Source: Pseudomonadota bacterium (GTDB lineage Bacteria; Pseudomonadota; Alphaproteobacteria; Azospirillales; Azospirillaceae). Taken from it: a stretch of 17,058 bases of DNA. Each line of letters begins with the position of its first letter. Position 1 is the stretch's first letter. Made by a program: the position numbers and the translations under genes. Below the pieces are notes generated by a model. That model was not told the origin of the DNA, ran no database searches, and saw only the letters and a program-made list of their open reading frames with translations. Of this stretch, positions 1 to 6,824 are shown piece after piece. The stretch covers positions 1 to 17,058 of the forward strand of contig JAEYOB010000133.1 of the NCBI GenBank assembly GCA_023412175.1, in the 5' to 3' direction.

Positions 1-2354
1 CGGAAGCGGCGCAGCAGGGCGAAGACCGTCAGGGCGACCACGCCAAGAACGGTGATCTCCCCCATCGTGTCGAAACCGCGGAAATCCACCAGGATCACGT
101 TGACCACGTTGGTTCCGCCGCCTTCCGTATAGGCGCGCTCCAGGAAGAACCGCGAGATGCTGTCGGGCGCCGACCGCGTCATGACCGCGTAGGACAGAAT
201 CGCGAGGCCGGCGCCGGCAACCACGGCAATGGCGAAGTCGCGAACCCTGCGGGCCTGCGCCACGGCGCGCGCCCGCGCGTCCGGGGCGATGTCCTCGATG
301 CGCTTCGGCAGCCAGCGCAGGCCGAGCAGGAGAAGCACCGTCGTCACGATCTCGACCGCGAGCTGGGTCAGGGCGAGGCCGGGCGCCGAGAACCAGACGA
401 AGGTGATGCAGGTGGCGAGGCCGGCGCCGCCGATGAGGATCAGTGCGGCAAGCCGGTGGAACTTGGCGAGGGCGGCGCTGCCGACGGCGCACGCGATGCC
501 GACGGCCCACAGCAGCGCGAAGGCGGGGTCGGTGCCGGACAGGGTTGGCTCCGCCATGGTCAGGCCGCGCCAATAGGGCGGCCACATGGCCGCAACCAGG
601 ACGACGCCGACCAGCAGCAGCAACTGCGGCTGCAGACGGCGGGTACCGAGAAGGCGCTCCAGCGAACGCCCCCAGCGCCAGGAGACCGTGACCAGCACGC
701 GCTCGAAGATGCGCCGGCTGTTCAGGCGGCGCAACAGGGGCGCGCCGTCCTCGCTGGTCTGGAGATCCTTCCGAAGCAGCATGTAGAGCACCACGCCGCC
801 GGCCATCGCGATCACGCTCATCAGGAGCGGCATCGTGAAGCCGTGCCATACCCTGAGGCTGTATTCCGGGGTGGCCGCCCCGAGCACCGAGCGCACCGCG
901 GTATCCAGGAAAGGACCCATGGTGATGCCTGGAATGATTCCGACGACAAGGCAGGCGAGCACGAGGAGTTCCACCGGGAACCGCATCCACCGGGGCGGCT
1001 CGTGCGGCGTGCGCGGCAGGTCCTTTGGCGCCGGACCGAAGAAGACGTCCCGGATGAAGCGCAGCGAGTAGGCGACCGTGAGCGTGCTGGCCAGGGTGAC
1101 GATGTAGGGCAGCGCGTCGTCCAGCGCCGAGCCGTTGTGGGTCTCGATGGTCTCGGCGAAGAACATCTCCTTGGACAGGAATCCGTTGAGCAGCGGCACG
1201 CCGGCCATCGCCGCGGCGGCGACGATGGCCAGCTTGGCCGTCGTCGGCATGAAACGCCACAGGCCGCTCAGGCGGCGGATGTCGCGCGTCCCGCTCTCGT
1301 GGTCGATGATCCCGGCGGCCATGAACAGCGACGCCTTGAAGGTGGCGTGGTTCAGCATGTGGAAGATGCCGGCGACGAGCGCGAGCGGCCTGTCCAGCCC
1401 GATCAGCAGGGTGATCAGTCCGAGGTGGCTGATCGTCGAATAGGCCAGGAGGCCCTTCAGATCCTGCTGGAACACCGCGAGATAGGCGCCGAGGATGAAG
1501 GTGGTGAGGCCCACGGACCCCACCAGCCAAAGCCATTCGTCGGTGCTTCCCAGCGCCGGCCACAGACGCACCAGGAGGAACACGCCGGCCTTCACCATGG
1601 TGGCCGAGTGCAGGTAGGCGGAGACGGGCGTCGGGGCCGCCATCGCCTGCGGCAGCCAGAAGTGGAACGGGAACTGGGCGCTCTTGGTGAAGGCGCCGAG
1701 CAGGATGAGGATCAGGGTCGGAAGGTAGAGCGGGTGCGCGCGGATCCGGTCTCCCGCCGCCAGGACGGCGTCCAGGTCATAGCTGCCGACGATATGGCCG
1801 AGCACCAGGACGCCGGCAAAGAGGCAGAGGCCGCCCATCGCCGTGATCGTCAACGCCATGCGGGCGCCGTCGCGGGCGTCGGCGTTGTGGTGCCAGTATC
1901 CGATCAGGAGAAAGGAGAAGAGGCTCGTCAGCTCCCAGAAGAACACGAGCTGGATCAGATTCCCCGAGAGAACGATGCCCAGCATCGCCCCCATGAAGGC
2001 CAGCAGGAACGCGAAGAAGCGCGGTACCGGATCGGACGGCGACATGTAGTAGCGGGCGTACAGCACGACGAGGAAGCCGATCCCGTTGATCAGCATGGCG
2101 AACGCCCAGGCGAAGCCGTCCAGCCGCACCGTGAAGTCCAACCCGAACTGGGGCAGCCACGTGGTTTGATAACGGACCGCTCCGGTGTCGACGATGACCG
2201 AATGCAGAGAAGCCAGGAGAACGAAATTGGTGAGCGCGACCGCGCCGGACAGCCATGCCTCGGTGTTGCGGGCGTTGGTGGAAAGCAGCGAGGCGACGAA
2301 GCTTCCCACGAACGGAAGGATGAGCACGGCGAGAAGAAGAGAGTTATATGACAT
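1..2354 (-). CDS. mrpA: Mrp-type Na+/H+ antiporter subunit A (partial, C-terminus off the window)
   Basis: Large membrane subunit of the multi-subunit Mrp (Mnh/Pha) antiporter, which exports Na+ or K+ in exchange for protons and is related to NuoL of complex I. Translating the minus strand from ATG at 2354 gives 784 uninterrupted, very hydrophobic residues to the window edge. Hallmarks are Glu141 (FFWELTSLFSFLLIGYW), Lys224 (AFTKSAQFPFHFWLP), the PTPVSAYLHSATMVKAG stretch with Lys255, Lys300 (FQQDLKGLLAYSTISH) and HMLNHATFKA. Glu141, Lys224 and Lys300 sit one residue past the Glu140, Lys223 and Lys299 described for Bacillus MrpA. Near the visible end, EGGGTNVVNVILVDFRGFD is typical of the MrpA C-terminal extension, so this is not plain NuoL or a hydrogenase-4 subunit. 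An MrpB-like fusion and mrpC-G are expected beyond the edge. It lies 70 bases after the stress-protein gene. A GAGG stands about 12 bases before the ATG. Confidence 0.93.
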   Translation of the reverse strand, partial: MSYNSLLLAVLILPFVGSFVASLLSTNARNTEAWLSGAVALTNFVLLASLHSVIVDTGAVRYQTTWLPQFGLDFTVRLDGFAWAFAMLINGIGFLVVLYARYYMSPSDPVPRFFAFLLAFMGAMLGIVLSGNLIQLVFFWELTSLFSFLLIGYWHHNADARDGARMALTITAMGGLCLFAGVLVLGHIVGSYDLDAVLAAGDRIRAHPLYLPTLILILLGAFTKSAQFPFHFWLPQAMAAPTPVSAYLHSATMVKAGVFLLVRLWPALGSTDEWLWLVGSVGLTTFILGAYLAVFQQDLKGLLAYSTISHLGLITLLIGLDRPLALVAGIFHMLNHATFKASLFMAAGIIDHESGTRDIRRLSGLWRFMPTTAKLAIVAAAAMAGVPLLNGFLSKEMFFAETIETHNGSALDDALPYIVTLASTLTVAYSLRFIRDVFFGPAPKDLPRTPHEPPRWMRFPVELLVLACLVVGIIPGITMGPFLDTAVRSVLGAATPEYSLRVWHGFTMPLLMSVIAMAGGVVLYMLLRKDLQTSEDGAPLLRRLNSRRIFERVLVTVSWRWGRSLERLLGTRRLQPQLLLLVGVVLVAAMWPPYWRGLTMAEPTLSGTDPAFALLWAVGIACAVGSAALAKFHRLAALILIGGAGLATCITFVWFSAPGLALTQLAVEIVTTVLLLLGLRWLPKRIEDIAPDARARAVAQARRVRDFAIAVVAGAGLAILSYAVMTRSAPDSISRFFLERAYTEGGGTNVVNVILVDFRGFDTMGEITVLGVVALTVFALLRRF

Positions 2355-2424
2355 CGCCGACCAGTCCTCGTTCAGCCCCGCCGCAGGCCCAACAACACCT
2401 GCGCAGACAAAATATTCCTAAAAT

Positions 2425-3330
2425 TTATCTATCGTTTGCGAATCTCGATTCGCGGATAACCATAGCATCACATGATACCTCATCCATGATCCCCTTGGCG
2501 ACACTCCCCACGAGAATTTCAAGAACGGCGCCGCGTTCCTGCTTGCCGAGCACCAGAAGGTCAACCTCCTTGTCGCGCACGTAGTCGCGCAACAGGGAGG
2601 TTGGCGCCCCATCCTCGATCAGCACATGCGGCGGCTGCCAGCCGGTGATGGGCCTGCCCACCTCTTCGAGAAACGCCTCGCATTCCTGCGCGGCCGTCCT
2701 CCGGCGCTCGTCGCGATACGATTCGGCATCCGCCAGCAAACCGGACACGGGGGCATCGAACGCGTGGAAGACCGTCAGCCGCTGGTGGGGGAAGAAGCGC
2801 GCCGCCGTTTCCAGCGCGTGGCGCGACGGATCGGAGAGGTCCATGGCGACGACGATGTGGCGGTATGGCTTCCGCGGCCGGTCCTTGACGACCAGGAGCG
2901 GCACACGGGACCGGCGGAGGAGCCGGTCGACGACCCGCCCCTGCGTGAAGCGTTCAAGCAGTTCGTCGTTTCCAACCCCGATGACGATCAGGTCGCAGCC
3001 TTCGGCATCGGCCGTGCGCAGGATTTCCTCGACGGGGTCGCCTTCCGAGATCAGCACCGTCGCCCGCTCCGCAACGGCGCCGACGTCGGCGAGCAGATCC
3101 TTCCTGACGGCATCGAGCGGATCGGGCGGGCTCCTCCAGGACGGCACCCGCCCTGCCGCGGCCGAAACCCTGACGTACTTTTCTTCAAGCACGTGCAGGA
3201 CGACCAGTGCCGATTGCCACTGCGCAGCAAGTGCTCCCGCCCGGTCGAGCGCGCGGTCACAGTGGGGACTGAGGTCCGTCGCCAGCAGAATCTTCTTCGG
3301 TGGTCCCGTCATCCAGCCTGGCGCGTTCAT
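2425..3330 (-). CDS. Tandem universal stress protein (two UspA domains)
   Basis: Cytoplasmic stress protein of 301 residues with two Usp domains. Domain 1 is about residues 13-148, starting KKILLATDLS and ending VPLLVVKD. Domain 2 is about 158-293, starting HIVVAMDLSDPSR and ending CDAMVIRESR. The usual nucleotide loop is G-x2-G-x9-G-(S/T). Domain 1 keeps Gly118 and Gly131, but Arg132 stands where Ser/Thr is expected. Domain 2 keeps Gly262 and Gly275-Ser276, but Glu265 replaces the second Gly. ATP binding is therefore doubtful in domain 1 and possible in domain 2. I chose ATG at 3330 because GGGAG lies nine bases upstream; a GTG at 3348 in the same frame would overlap that site. The gene follows speE by 36 bases and precedes mrpA by 70, suggesting shared expression. 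The family is certain, the role is not. Confidence 0.92.
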   Translation of the reverse strand: MNAPGWMTGPPKKILLATDLSPHCDRALDRAGALAAQWQSALVVLHVLEEKYVRVSAAAGRVPSWRSPPDPLDAVRKDLLADVGAVAERATVLISEGDPVEEILRTADAEGCDLIVIGVGNDELLERFTQGRVVDRLLRRSRVPLLVVKDRPRKPYRHIVVAMDLSDPSRHALETAARFFPHQRLTVFHAFDAPVSGLLADAESYRDERRRTAAQECEAFLEEVGRPITGWQPPHVLIEDGAPTSLLRDYVRDKEVDLLVLGKQERGAVLEILVGSVAKGIMDEVSCDAMVIRESRFANDR

Positions 3331-3366
3331 TTGGCTCTGCTCCCTCACTGCGTTGCTTCGGTGTCG

Positions 3367-4248
3367 TCAGGTCGAGTTGAACGAGGTCGGGTCGCCTTCC
3401 TCCTTCAGAATGTTCAGCATGAACGCCGGCAGCGCGAAGCTGGCGGCGTGGATGTCGGGCGTGTAGTAGCGCGTCCTGATCCCCGCCGCGCTGAACCGCG
3501 GCCGGATCTGCTCGGCCGTCTGCCGGCGCAGGGCGGTGTCGTCGGTCGCCCAGCCGAAGGCCATGAAGCCGCCGTAGTAGGTCGGCACCGGCGCCACGAA
3601 GAACGACGCGTCGGCGAACAGCCCGCCCAGCCGGCCGTGGCTGCCGCGCAACTCCTCCGGCTGGTGGAAGGGCACGCCGTTCTGCGTGCACAGGATGCCG
3701 CCCGGCGTCAGGCGCGCCTTGCAGTCGCGGTAGAACTCCTCGGTGAACAGCACGGCGCCCGGCCCATGCGGGTCGGTGGAATCGACGATGATGACGTCGA
3801 AACTCTGGTCCGTCTCCTTCACGAACCGGCAGCCGTCGGCGATCACCAGTTCGGCGCGCGGGTCGTCGAAGGCGCCGGCGCTGATCGAGGGCAGGTATTG
3901 GATCGACAGGTCCACCACGGTGCGGTCGATCTCCACCATGGTGATCCGCTCCACGCCCGGATGCTCCAGCGCCCGGCGCAGCATGCCGCCGTCGCCGCCG
4001 CCGACGATCAGCACGCGCCGAACCCGCCCGTGCGCCAGGATCGGCACATGGGTGAGCATCTCGTGGTAGACGAACTCGTCGCCCTCGGAGGTCTGGATGA
4101 CGCCGTCCAGCGCCATGACCCGGCCGAGCTGCGGGTTCTCGAAGATCACGAGGTCCTGCAACTCGGTCTTTTCGCGGAAGAGGACGCGGCCCATGCGGAA
4201 GCTCTGGGCCACGTCCGGGTAAAGCGTCTCGGTGTACCAGTCGCTCAT
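3367..4248 (-). CDS. speE: Spermidine synthase (polyamine aminopropyltransferase)
   Basis: Transfers the aminopropyl group of decarboxylated S-adenosylmethionine to putrescine, giving spermidine and methylthioadenosine, in the cytoplasm. The protein has 293 residues, the normal length for bacterial SpeE. Visible landmarks are the N-terminal beta domain (WYTETLYPDVAQSFRM), LDGVIQTSEGDEFVYHEML at 48-65 with its conserved Gln and Tyr/His, the nucleotide loop GGGDGG at 83-88, the acidic VEID with Glu106, and VDSTDPHGP with Asp156 and Asp159, the active-site acidic segment. YYGGFMAFGWA follows near 224-234. The ATG at 4248 overlaps the speD stop (ATGA), so translation is probably coupled. The open frame continues upstream into speD, but that extension is only a shadow of speD. 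It uses the SpeD product directly, which fits the gene order. Confidence 0.96.
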   Translation of the reverse strand: MSDWYTETLYPDVAQSFRMGRVLFREKTELQDLVIFENPQLGRVMALDGVIQTSEGDEFVYHEMLTHVPILAHGRVRRVLIVGGGDGGMLRRALEHPGVERITMVEIDRTVVDLSIQYLPSISAGAFDDPRAELVIADGCRFVKETDQSFDVIIVDSTDPHGPGAVLFTEEFYRDCKARLTPGGILCTQNGVPFHQPEELRGSHGRLGGLFADASFFVAPVPTYYGGFMAFGWATDDTALRRQTAEQIRPRFSAAGIRTRYYTPDIHAASFALPAFMLNILKEEGDPTSFNST

Positions 4249-4682
4249 GCGTCCGTTTCGCCCCGCAGCAGCTCTTCGCATTTGACGGAGGACGGCGTGA
4301 AGGCGCGCTCCAGCACCGGGACGGTCTTCATGGGTTCGGCGTCGCCGCACATGAAGACGTCCAGCGCGGCGTAACCGCGTTCCGGCCATGTGTGGATGGA
4401 AATGTGCGACTCCGCCAGCACCGCCACGCCCGAGATGCCCCCGTTTGGCGTGAAGTGGTGCAGGTGGATGTGAAGCAGGGTCGCACCTGCCACGCGCACC
4501 GCCTCGACCAGCGTCTCGCGCACGTGGGTCAGGTCGTCGATGCGCCCGGCACCCCACAGATCGATGATCAGGTGCGTCCCGGCGAACAGCTTGCCGTCAC
4601 GGGCCACGAAATGGTCCTTGGCTTCGTCCTCACCCTCGACAGCCTTCCAGGGGCCTGCCGTGATGTTGGACGGCCCGGACAT
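4245..4682 (-). CDS. speD: S-adenosylmethionine decarboxylase proenzyme
   Basis: Makes decarboxylated SAM, the aminopropyl donor for SpeE. It belongs to the short bacterial/archaeal class, which self-cleaves to create a pyruvoyl group. With the ATG at 4682 the protein has 145 residues. The cleavage site is Glu91-Ser92 in LAESHISIHTWPE, so Ser92 becomes the pyruvoyl group. His97 and Cys112 (FMCGD) match Thermotoga maritima Ser63, His68 and Cys83 with a constant offset of 29. HLHHFTPNGGISGVAVL precedes the site. The start is chosen for GGAGGG four bases upstream. An alternative TTG at 4760 or GTG at 4757, preceded by a run of six G, would add about 25 residues outside the conserved core. The gene overlaps speE by four bases. 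Its upstream region holds a promoter-like sequence and a palindrome that may control both genes. Confidence 0.94.
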   Translation of the reverse strand: MSGPSNITAGPWKAVEGEDEAKDHFVARDGKLFAGTHLIIDLWGAGRIDDLTHVRETLVEAVRVAGATLLHIHLHHFTPNGGISGVAVLAESHISIHTWPERGYAALDVFMCGDAEPMKTVPVLERAFTPSSVKCEELLRGETDA

Positions 4683-4854
4683 CGGACCCTCCGTTTGGGC
4701 GGTCCTGGACCCGGTTTCCAATTCCGTTCCCAAGCGGATGAGAGCAGCGGGTTTCACCAATTCTTCCCCCCAGTTAGCAGATACCCAGGTGCAGACTTCA
4801 CGGGCGTCGCCCTATCAAACAAACCAACAACGATCCTGACAACACGGTCAAAAA

Positions 4855-4880
4855 GATGTGAATGCCCAGGCTATCACATC
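4855..4880 (-). promoter_or_regulatory. Imperfect 26-bp palindrome at the predicted speD transcript start (operator or 5' hairpin)
   Basis: GATGTGA at 4855-4861 is matched by its exact inverse TCACATC at 4874-4880. The centre adds a second symmetric pair, GCC and GGC, so 20 of 26 positions are symmetric. It is flanked by AAAAA on one side and AAAATT on the other. It lies directly downstream of the predicted speD promoter, about +1 to +26. This suits a repressor operator. In RNA it would form a 7-bp stem followed by five U, so a weak attenuator is the alternative. TGTGA and TCACA are 12 bases apart rather than the six of a CRP site. Confidence 0.5.
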
Positions 4881-4887
4881 AAAATTA

Positions 4888-4915
4888 TCTATAAATTCCG
4901 GAAAGCGCCTTTCAA
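4888..4915 (-). promoter_or_regulatory. speDp: Candidate sigma-70-type promoter of speD-speE
   Basis: On the minus strand, TTGAAA (plus 4910-4915) is followed after 16 bases by TATAGA (plus 4888-4893). This matches the housekeeping consensus at 5 of 6 and 4 of 6 positions and lies in an AT-rich stretch upstream of speD. A start near 4881 would give an untranslated leader of about 200 bases before the ATG at 4682. The call rests on sequence likeness only. Confidence 0.4.
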
Positions 4916-4989
4916 GTCTTTCTGGAGAATTCACATTTTCTAAGATCTGGGGTGAATGATGCATGAATGCCCCAGCAACATTTGCTCTC

Positions 4990-5026
4990 CATTTGCCAAA
5001 AGCTCAGGGAGGTGACTTGGCAAATG
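4990..5026. repeat. Perfect 10-bp inverted repeat with a Shine-Dalgarno sequence in the loop
   Basis: CATTTGCCAA (4990-4999) and TTGGCAAATG (5017-5026) are exact inverses separated by 17 bases. A further direct copy of CATTTGC lies at 4979-4985. Read on the plus strand, the loop contains GGGAGGTGA, the right arm ends in ATG, and five T follow closely (5026-5030). That ATG opens a seven-codon frame (MFLARSQ, stop at 5045-5047). It could be a protein-binding site upstream of the speD promoter, a terminator for plus-strand transcripts, or a control hairpin. It lies in the gene-free 4761-5321 stretch. Confidence 0.55.
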
Positions 5027-5135
5027 TTTTTGGCGCGATCTCAATGAGAACGCGGCCCAAGGGTCAGAACTTGGAAGAATTTCATGCGCCGGGAGTGGAC
5101 TCGTCAGACATCGACAGGCCAGCACCCGAGTTTAA

Positions 5136-5153
5136 TTGCCTGTTTTCAGGCAA
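5136..5153. repeat. Perfect 7-bp hairpin (TTGCCTG, loop TTTT, CAGGCAA)
   Basis: Arms 5136-5142 and 5147-5153 pair perfectly around a four-base loop. On the minus strand the stem is followed by TTAAAC, a poor U tract. It lies about 170 bases past the stop of the gene ending at 5322, so it may end that minus-strand transcript, weakly. Otherwise the 4761-5321 stretch shows only the sites listed here and no convincing gene. Confidence 0.4.
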
Positions 5154-5206
5154 CCCGCGCGCACGACGAGGCGTATATAGAGCGAGGTACGAGTCATAAT
5201 CCGTTG

Positions 5207-5234
5207 AAAATACGAAGTGAAGATGGAAAGTCAA
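5207..5234 (-). promoter_or_regulatory. Possible second minus-strand promoter far upstream of speD
   Basis: TTGACT (plus 5229-5234) and TATTTT (plus 5207-5212) on the minus strand are 16 bases apart. They match the sigma-70 consensus at 5 of 6 and 4 of 6 positions. A transcript from here would run through both inverted repeats into speD, giving a leader of about 500 bases, or could be a separate small RNA. The evidence is weak because AT-rich DNA yields such matches by chance. Confidence 0.25.
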
Positions 5235-5321
5235 CCTTTTTGTCCACATTATTCCTTCTGGCAAGGAAACGCCTGTCTTTCCCGCACCGCTCAGCACCGG
5301 GATTGGGACTTGGTCGTTTGC

Positions 5322-5711
5322 TCAGAGAGGGATGCGGACGACAATCTCCCGGTACGGCACGGCCGGCCGGCCATCGGCGTCAACCGTGACCAGTCCTGCC
5401 CATTCAAGGGTGGCGGTCTGCGCCGTTCCGGACACCCGGGCCGGGTCGGTGCGGAGCTGGCGCAACGTCGCGAGCCGCTCACCCGTCAGCAGCCACACCA
5501 GATCGGCCCAGGGCATGGACAGCGCACGCGGAACCGGCGGATTCTCTCCGCGGTCGAGACGCCGGGCCGTTTCGAGCAACCGCTCCTCGACGGTCGGAGC
5601 GGCTTCGTTGATGGTGATCTCCAGCGCGTCCTGCGCAGGCGAGGCCGGCATGGGCGCTGCGGATCGGACCGGCTGCCCATCGGCATGCAAAGCCAACCGG
5701 TTCGTCGTCAT
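5322..5711 (-). CDS. COG4190/HVO_A0114-like putative DNA-binding protein with a shortened HTH region
   Basis: The 129-residue product resembles, from memory of the family, the COG4190/HVO_A0114 predicted transcription regulators. The parallels are ITINEAAPTVEERLLETARRLDRGE (residues 32-56), PWADLVWLLTGERLATLRQLR (67-87) and the ending WAGLVTVDADGRPAVPYREIVVRIPL (104-129). Relatives normally carry a helix-turn-helix between LR.LR and the GLV strand. Here only about 16 residues (88-103) occupy that place, roughly 11 fewer than I expect, so the recognition helix may be missing. The frame is otherwise intact. The ATG at 5711 overlaps the rnk stop (ATGA) and GGAGGT lies six bases upstream, inside rnk. 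It may have lost DNA binding or bind through a partner. It is probably co-transcribed with rnk. The match is to a family, not to a characterised protein. Confidence 0.75.
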   Translation of the reverse strand: MTTNRLALHADGQPVRSAAPMPASPAQDALEITINEAAPTVEERLLETARRLDRGENPPVPRALSMPWADLVWLLTGERLATLRQLRTDPARVSGTAQTATLEWAGLVTVDADGRPAVPYREIVVRIPL

Positions 5712-6100
5712 CGCCTGACCTCCATGACGGTCAGCGTCTTCGCTTCGCCGGTCCGCGTGTACCAGCAGATCGACTGCCCCTCGGCGACGCCGATGAGCGC
5801 CGCGCCGATCGGGGTGAGAACCGACAGTTTCCCGGCCTCCAGATCCGCCTCGTGTGGATAGACGAGCGTGACGGTGCGCACCTGACCGTTCGTCTCGTCG
5901 CGGAAGGTGACCAGCGCGTTCATCGTGACGATCGTCGGCATGACGTCCTCGGGGCGGACCACCGTGGCCCGTTCGAGTTCCTCCGCCAGATAGTCCGAGA
6001 CGTCGGGCGCCGATTTCGCCAATGCCGCCACCAAGCCGAGCAGCCGGTGGTAGTCGTCGGCCGCCAGCACGATCGCCGGGAACTGTTCCACAGAGCTCAT
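5708..6100 (-). CDS. rnk: Rnk-like regulator, GreA/GreB C-terminal domain
   Basis: 130 residues, close to the 136 of E. coli Rnk. An N-terminal helical part (about 1-50) contains VLAADDYHRLLGLV and DYLAEELERATVV. The GreA/GreB-type C-terminal domain runs from about 55 to the end, with VTMNALVTFRDETNGQ, VTLVYPHEAD and KLSVLTPIGAALIGVAEGQ. Rnk proteins bind RNA polymerase near the secondary channel like Gre factors but lack their coiled-coil cleavage tip. In E. coli Rnk affects nucleoside diphosphate kinase levels. I chose ATG at 6100, preceded by GGAAAG, because the upstream frame extension is Arg-rich, low in family likeness and overlaps another gene. It sits between a small proline-rich protein and a COG4190-like protein with which it overlaps by four bases. 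Confidence 0.88.
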   Translation of the reverse strand: MSSVEQFPAIVLAADDYHRLLGLVAALAKSAPDVSDYLAEELERATVVRPEDVMPTIVTMNALVTFRDETNGQVRTVTLVYPHEADLEAGKLSVLTPIGAALIGVAEGQSICWYTRTGEAKTLTVMEVRR

Positions 6101-6179
6101 TTTGGGTGTCTTTCCGTAATGCACGTTGACGAGGGGAAGGGAGGCGGGCCGCCGGAGCCCTCTGTCCCGACGGTAGGCT

Positions 6180-6338
6180 TCACGCGACCGGGGGCAGGGG
6201 ATCGTCGCCGCCCGGCGCGGGCTCCGGGGGATTGCTCGGCCGTTGCGGCCTCGGCCTGAACGGCACAATCCGCGTTTCGTGGTTCCCGGCTTCCTCATTC
6301 CCCTGTGACGCCGGAGGCATTTCACGTTCCACGATCAT
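6180..6338 (-). CDS. Small proline-rich hypothetical protein, 52 residues
   Basis: I do not recognise a function. The best support is the ribosome site: GGAGGTGA lies directly upstream of the ATG at 6338 with good spacing, the strongest in this part of the window. The product starts MIVEREMPPASQGNEEAG, has a basic centre HETRIVPFRPRPQRP, and ends in a Pro/Gly/Asp-rich tail (EPAPGGDDPLPPVA). It has no hydrophobic segment or signal peptide and is probably disordered and cytoplasmic. A frame extension to 6398 exists but lacks a ribosome site. It lies 79 bases before rnk and may be its first operon partner. The RIVPFRPR-like patch reminds me of other small alphaproteobacterial proteins, though I cannot verify that. 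Confidence 0.6.
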   Translation of the reverse strand: MIVEREMPPASQGNEEAGNHETRIVPFRPRPQRPSNPPEPAPGGDDPLPPVA

Positions 6339-6461
6339 CAGGTCACCTCCAATACCGGCAGCCCCGCAGACGGACGGGCCGGCTGCAGTGACATGCAACA
6401 GGGACCGCCGGACGTCGCGGACGCGGCTTCAGTCCCAGCCAAAGAAATTTGGGAATGTGAG

Positions 6462-6507
6462 GCCCCGGACGGGTGGGGCGCGCTGCTTACGCGTCCAGAT
6501 CCGGGGC
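6462..6507. repeat. GC-rich inverted repeat (GCCCCGGA / TCCGGGGC)
   Basis: GCCCCGGA at 6462-6469 and TCCGGGGC at 6500-6507 are exact inverses. A competing inner pairing exists between GGACG (6467-6471) and CGTCC (6492-6496). No T run follows on either strand. It sits in the 6339-6876 stretch, where I see no convincing gene. GC-rich DNA gives such pairs readily, so function is uncertain. Confidence 0.35.
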
Positions 6508-6787
6508 GAGCGTGCCTGAGTGCACGCGGCCCGCACGGAGGGAAAGTCGGAAATGATGGGCAGCGATCAACATAGTAATGAGGATAATGGCGGTGCCCGA
6601 TCCGGGTTTCAAGGCTCAGGTGGCGTTGCGCCGGGTATGCCGGTCAAGCCCGCATCCCTGCGGTTCAGGTTGGGGGGCGGACGCGGGCCGGGAATGGTCT
6701 GTGCCAATCCCGACCCCGCCGACGTTCTCCGGAACACGGCTGTTCTGGGTAGCCGGGCGCGTGCCGAGGGGAAACACGGGCCCACAC

Positions 6788-6824
6788 GCGTCCGTCGGCC
6801 GGGGGAGCCGAAACAAACGGACGC
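6788..6824 (-). terminator. Candidate GC-rich hairpin terminator of the acyl-CoA operon
   Basis: Outer arms GCGTCCG (6788-6794) and CGGACGC (6818-6824) enclose inner arms TCGGC (6795-6799) and GCCGA (6807-6811), with a six-base bulge on one side. It starts about 50 bases past the stop of the last operon gene. There is no U tract right after the stem, so it is not a classic intrinsic terminator. It may stall polymerase or protect the 3' end. Confidence 0.4.

Noticed and set aside
456..2351. 631-residue plus-strand open frame
   Set aside because: It is antisense to mrpA, rich in Arg, Gln, Glu and His with no family likeness, while the opposite strand gives a clear antiporter subunit.
2382..2403. 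Inverted repeat CGCAGG / CCTGCG between the stress-protein gene and mrpA
   Set aside because: A 6-bp stem with a ten-base loop and no T run after it on the transcribed strand; too weak to call a terminator or operator.
2626..4374. 582-residue plus-strand open frame
   Set aside because: It lies opposite the stress protein, speE and speD, all strongly recognised; the composition is that of an antisense shadow in GC-rich DNA.
3367..4557. speE extended to 396 residues
   Set aside because: The extension overlaps speD in another frame and has no family likeness; the ATG at 4248 is the normal SpeE start.
4855..4880. CRP/FNR-type site
   Set aside because: TGTGA and TCACA are separated by 12 bases instead of six, and it does not match TTGAT-N4-ATCAA, so only an unnamed palindrome is reported.
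4963..5199. 78-residue plus-strand open frame in the AT-richer island
   Set aside because: Codon use lacks the G/C third-position bias of the window, the protein is unlike anything I know, and it spans two inverted repeats. It has a fair GGGGTG upstream, so a foreign or decayed gene is not excluded.
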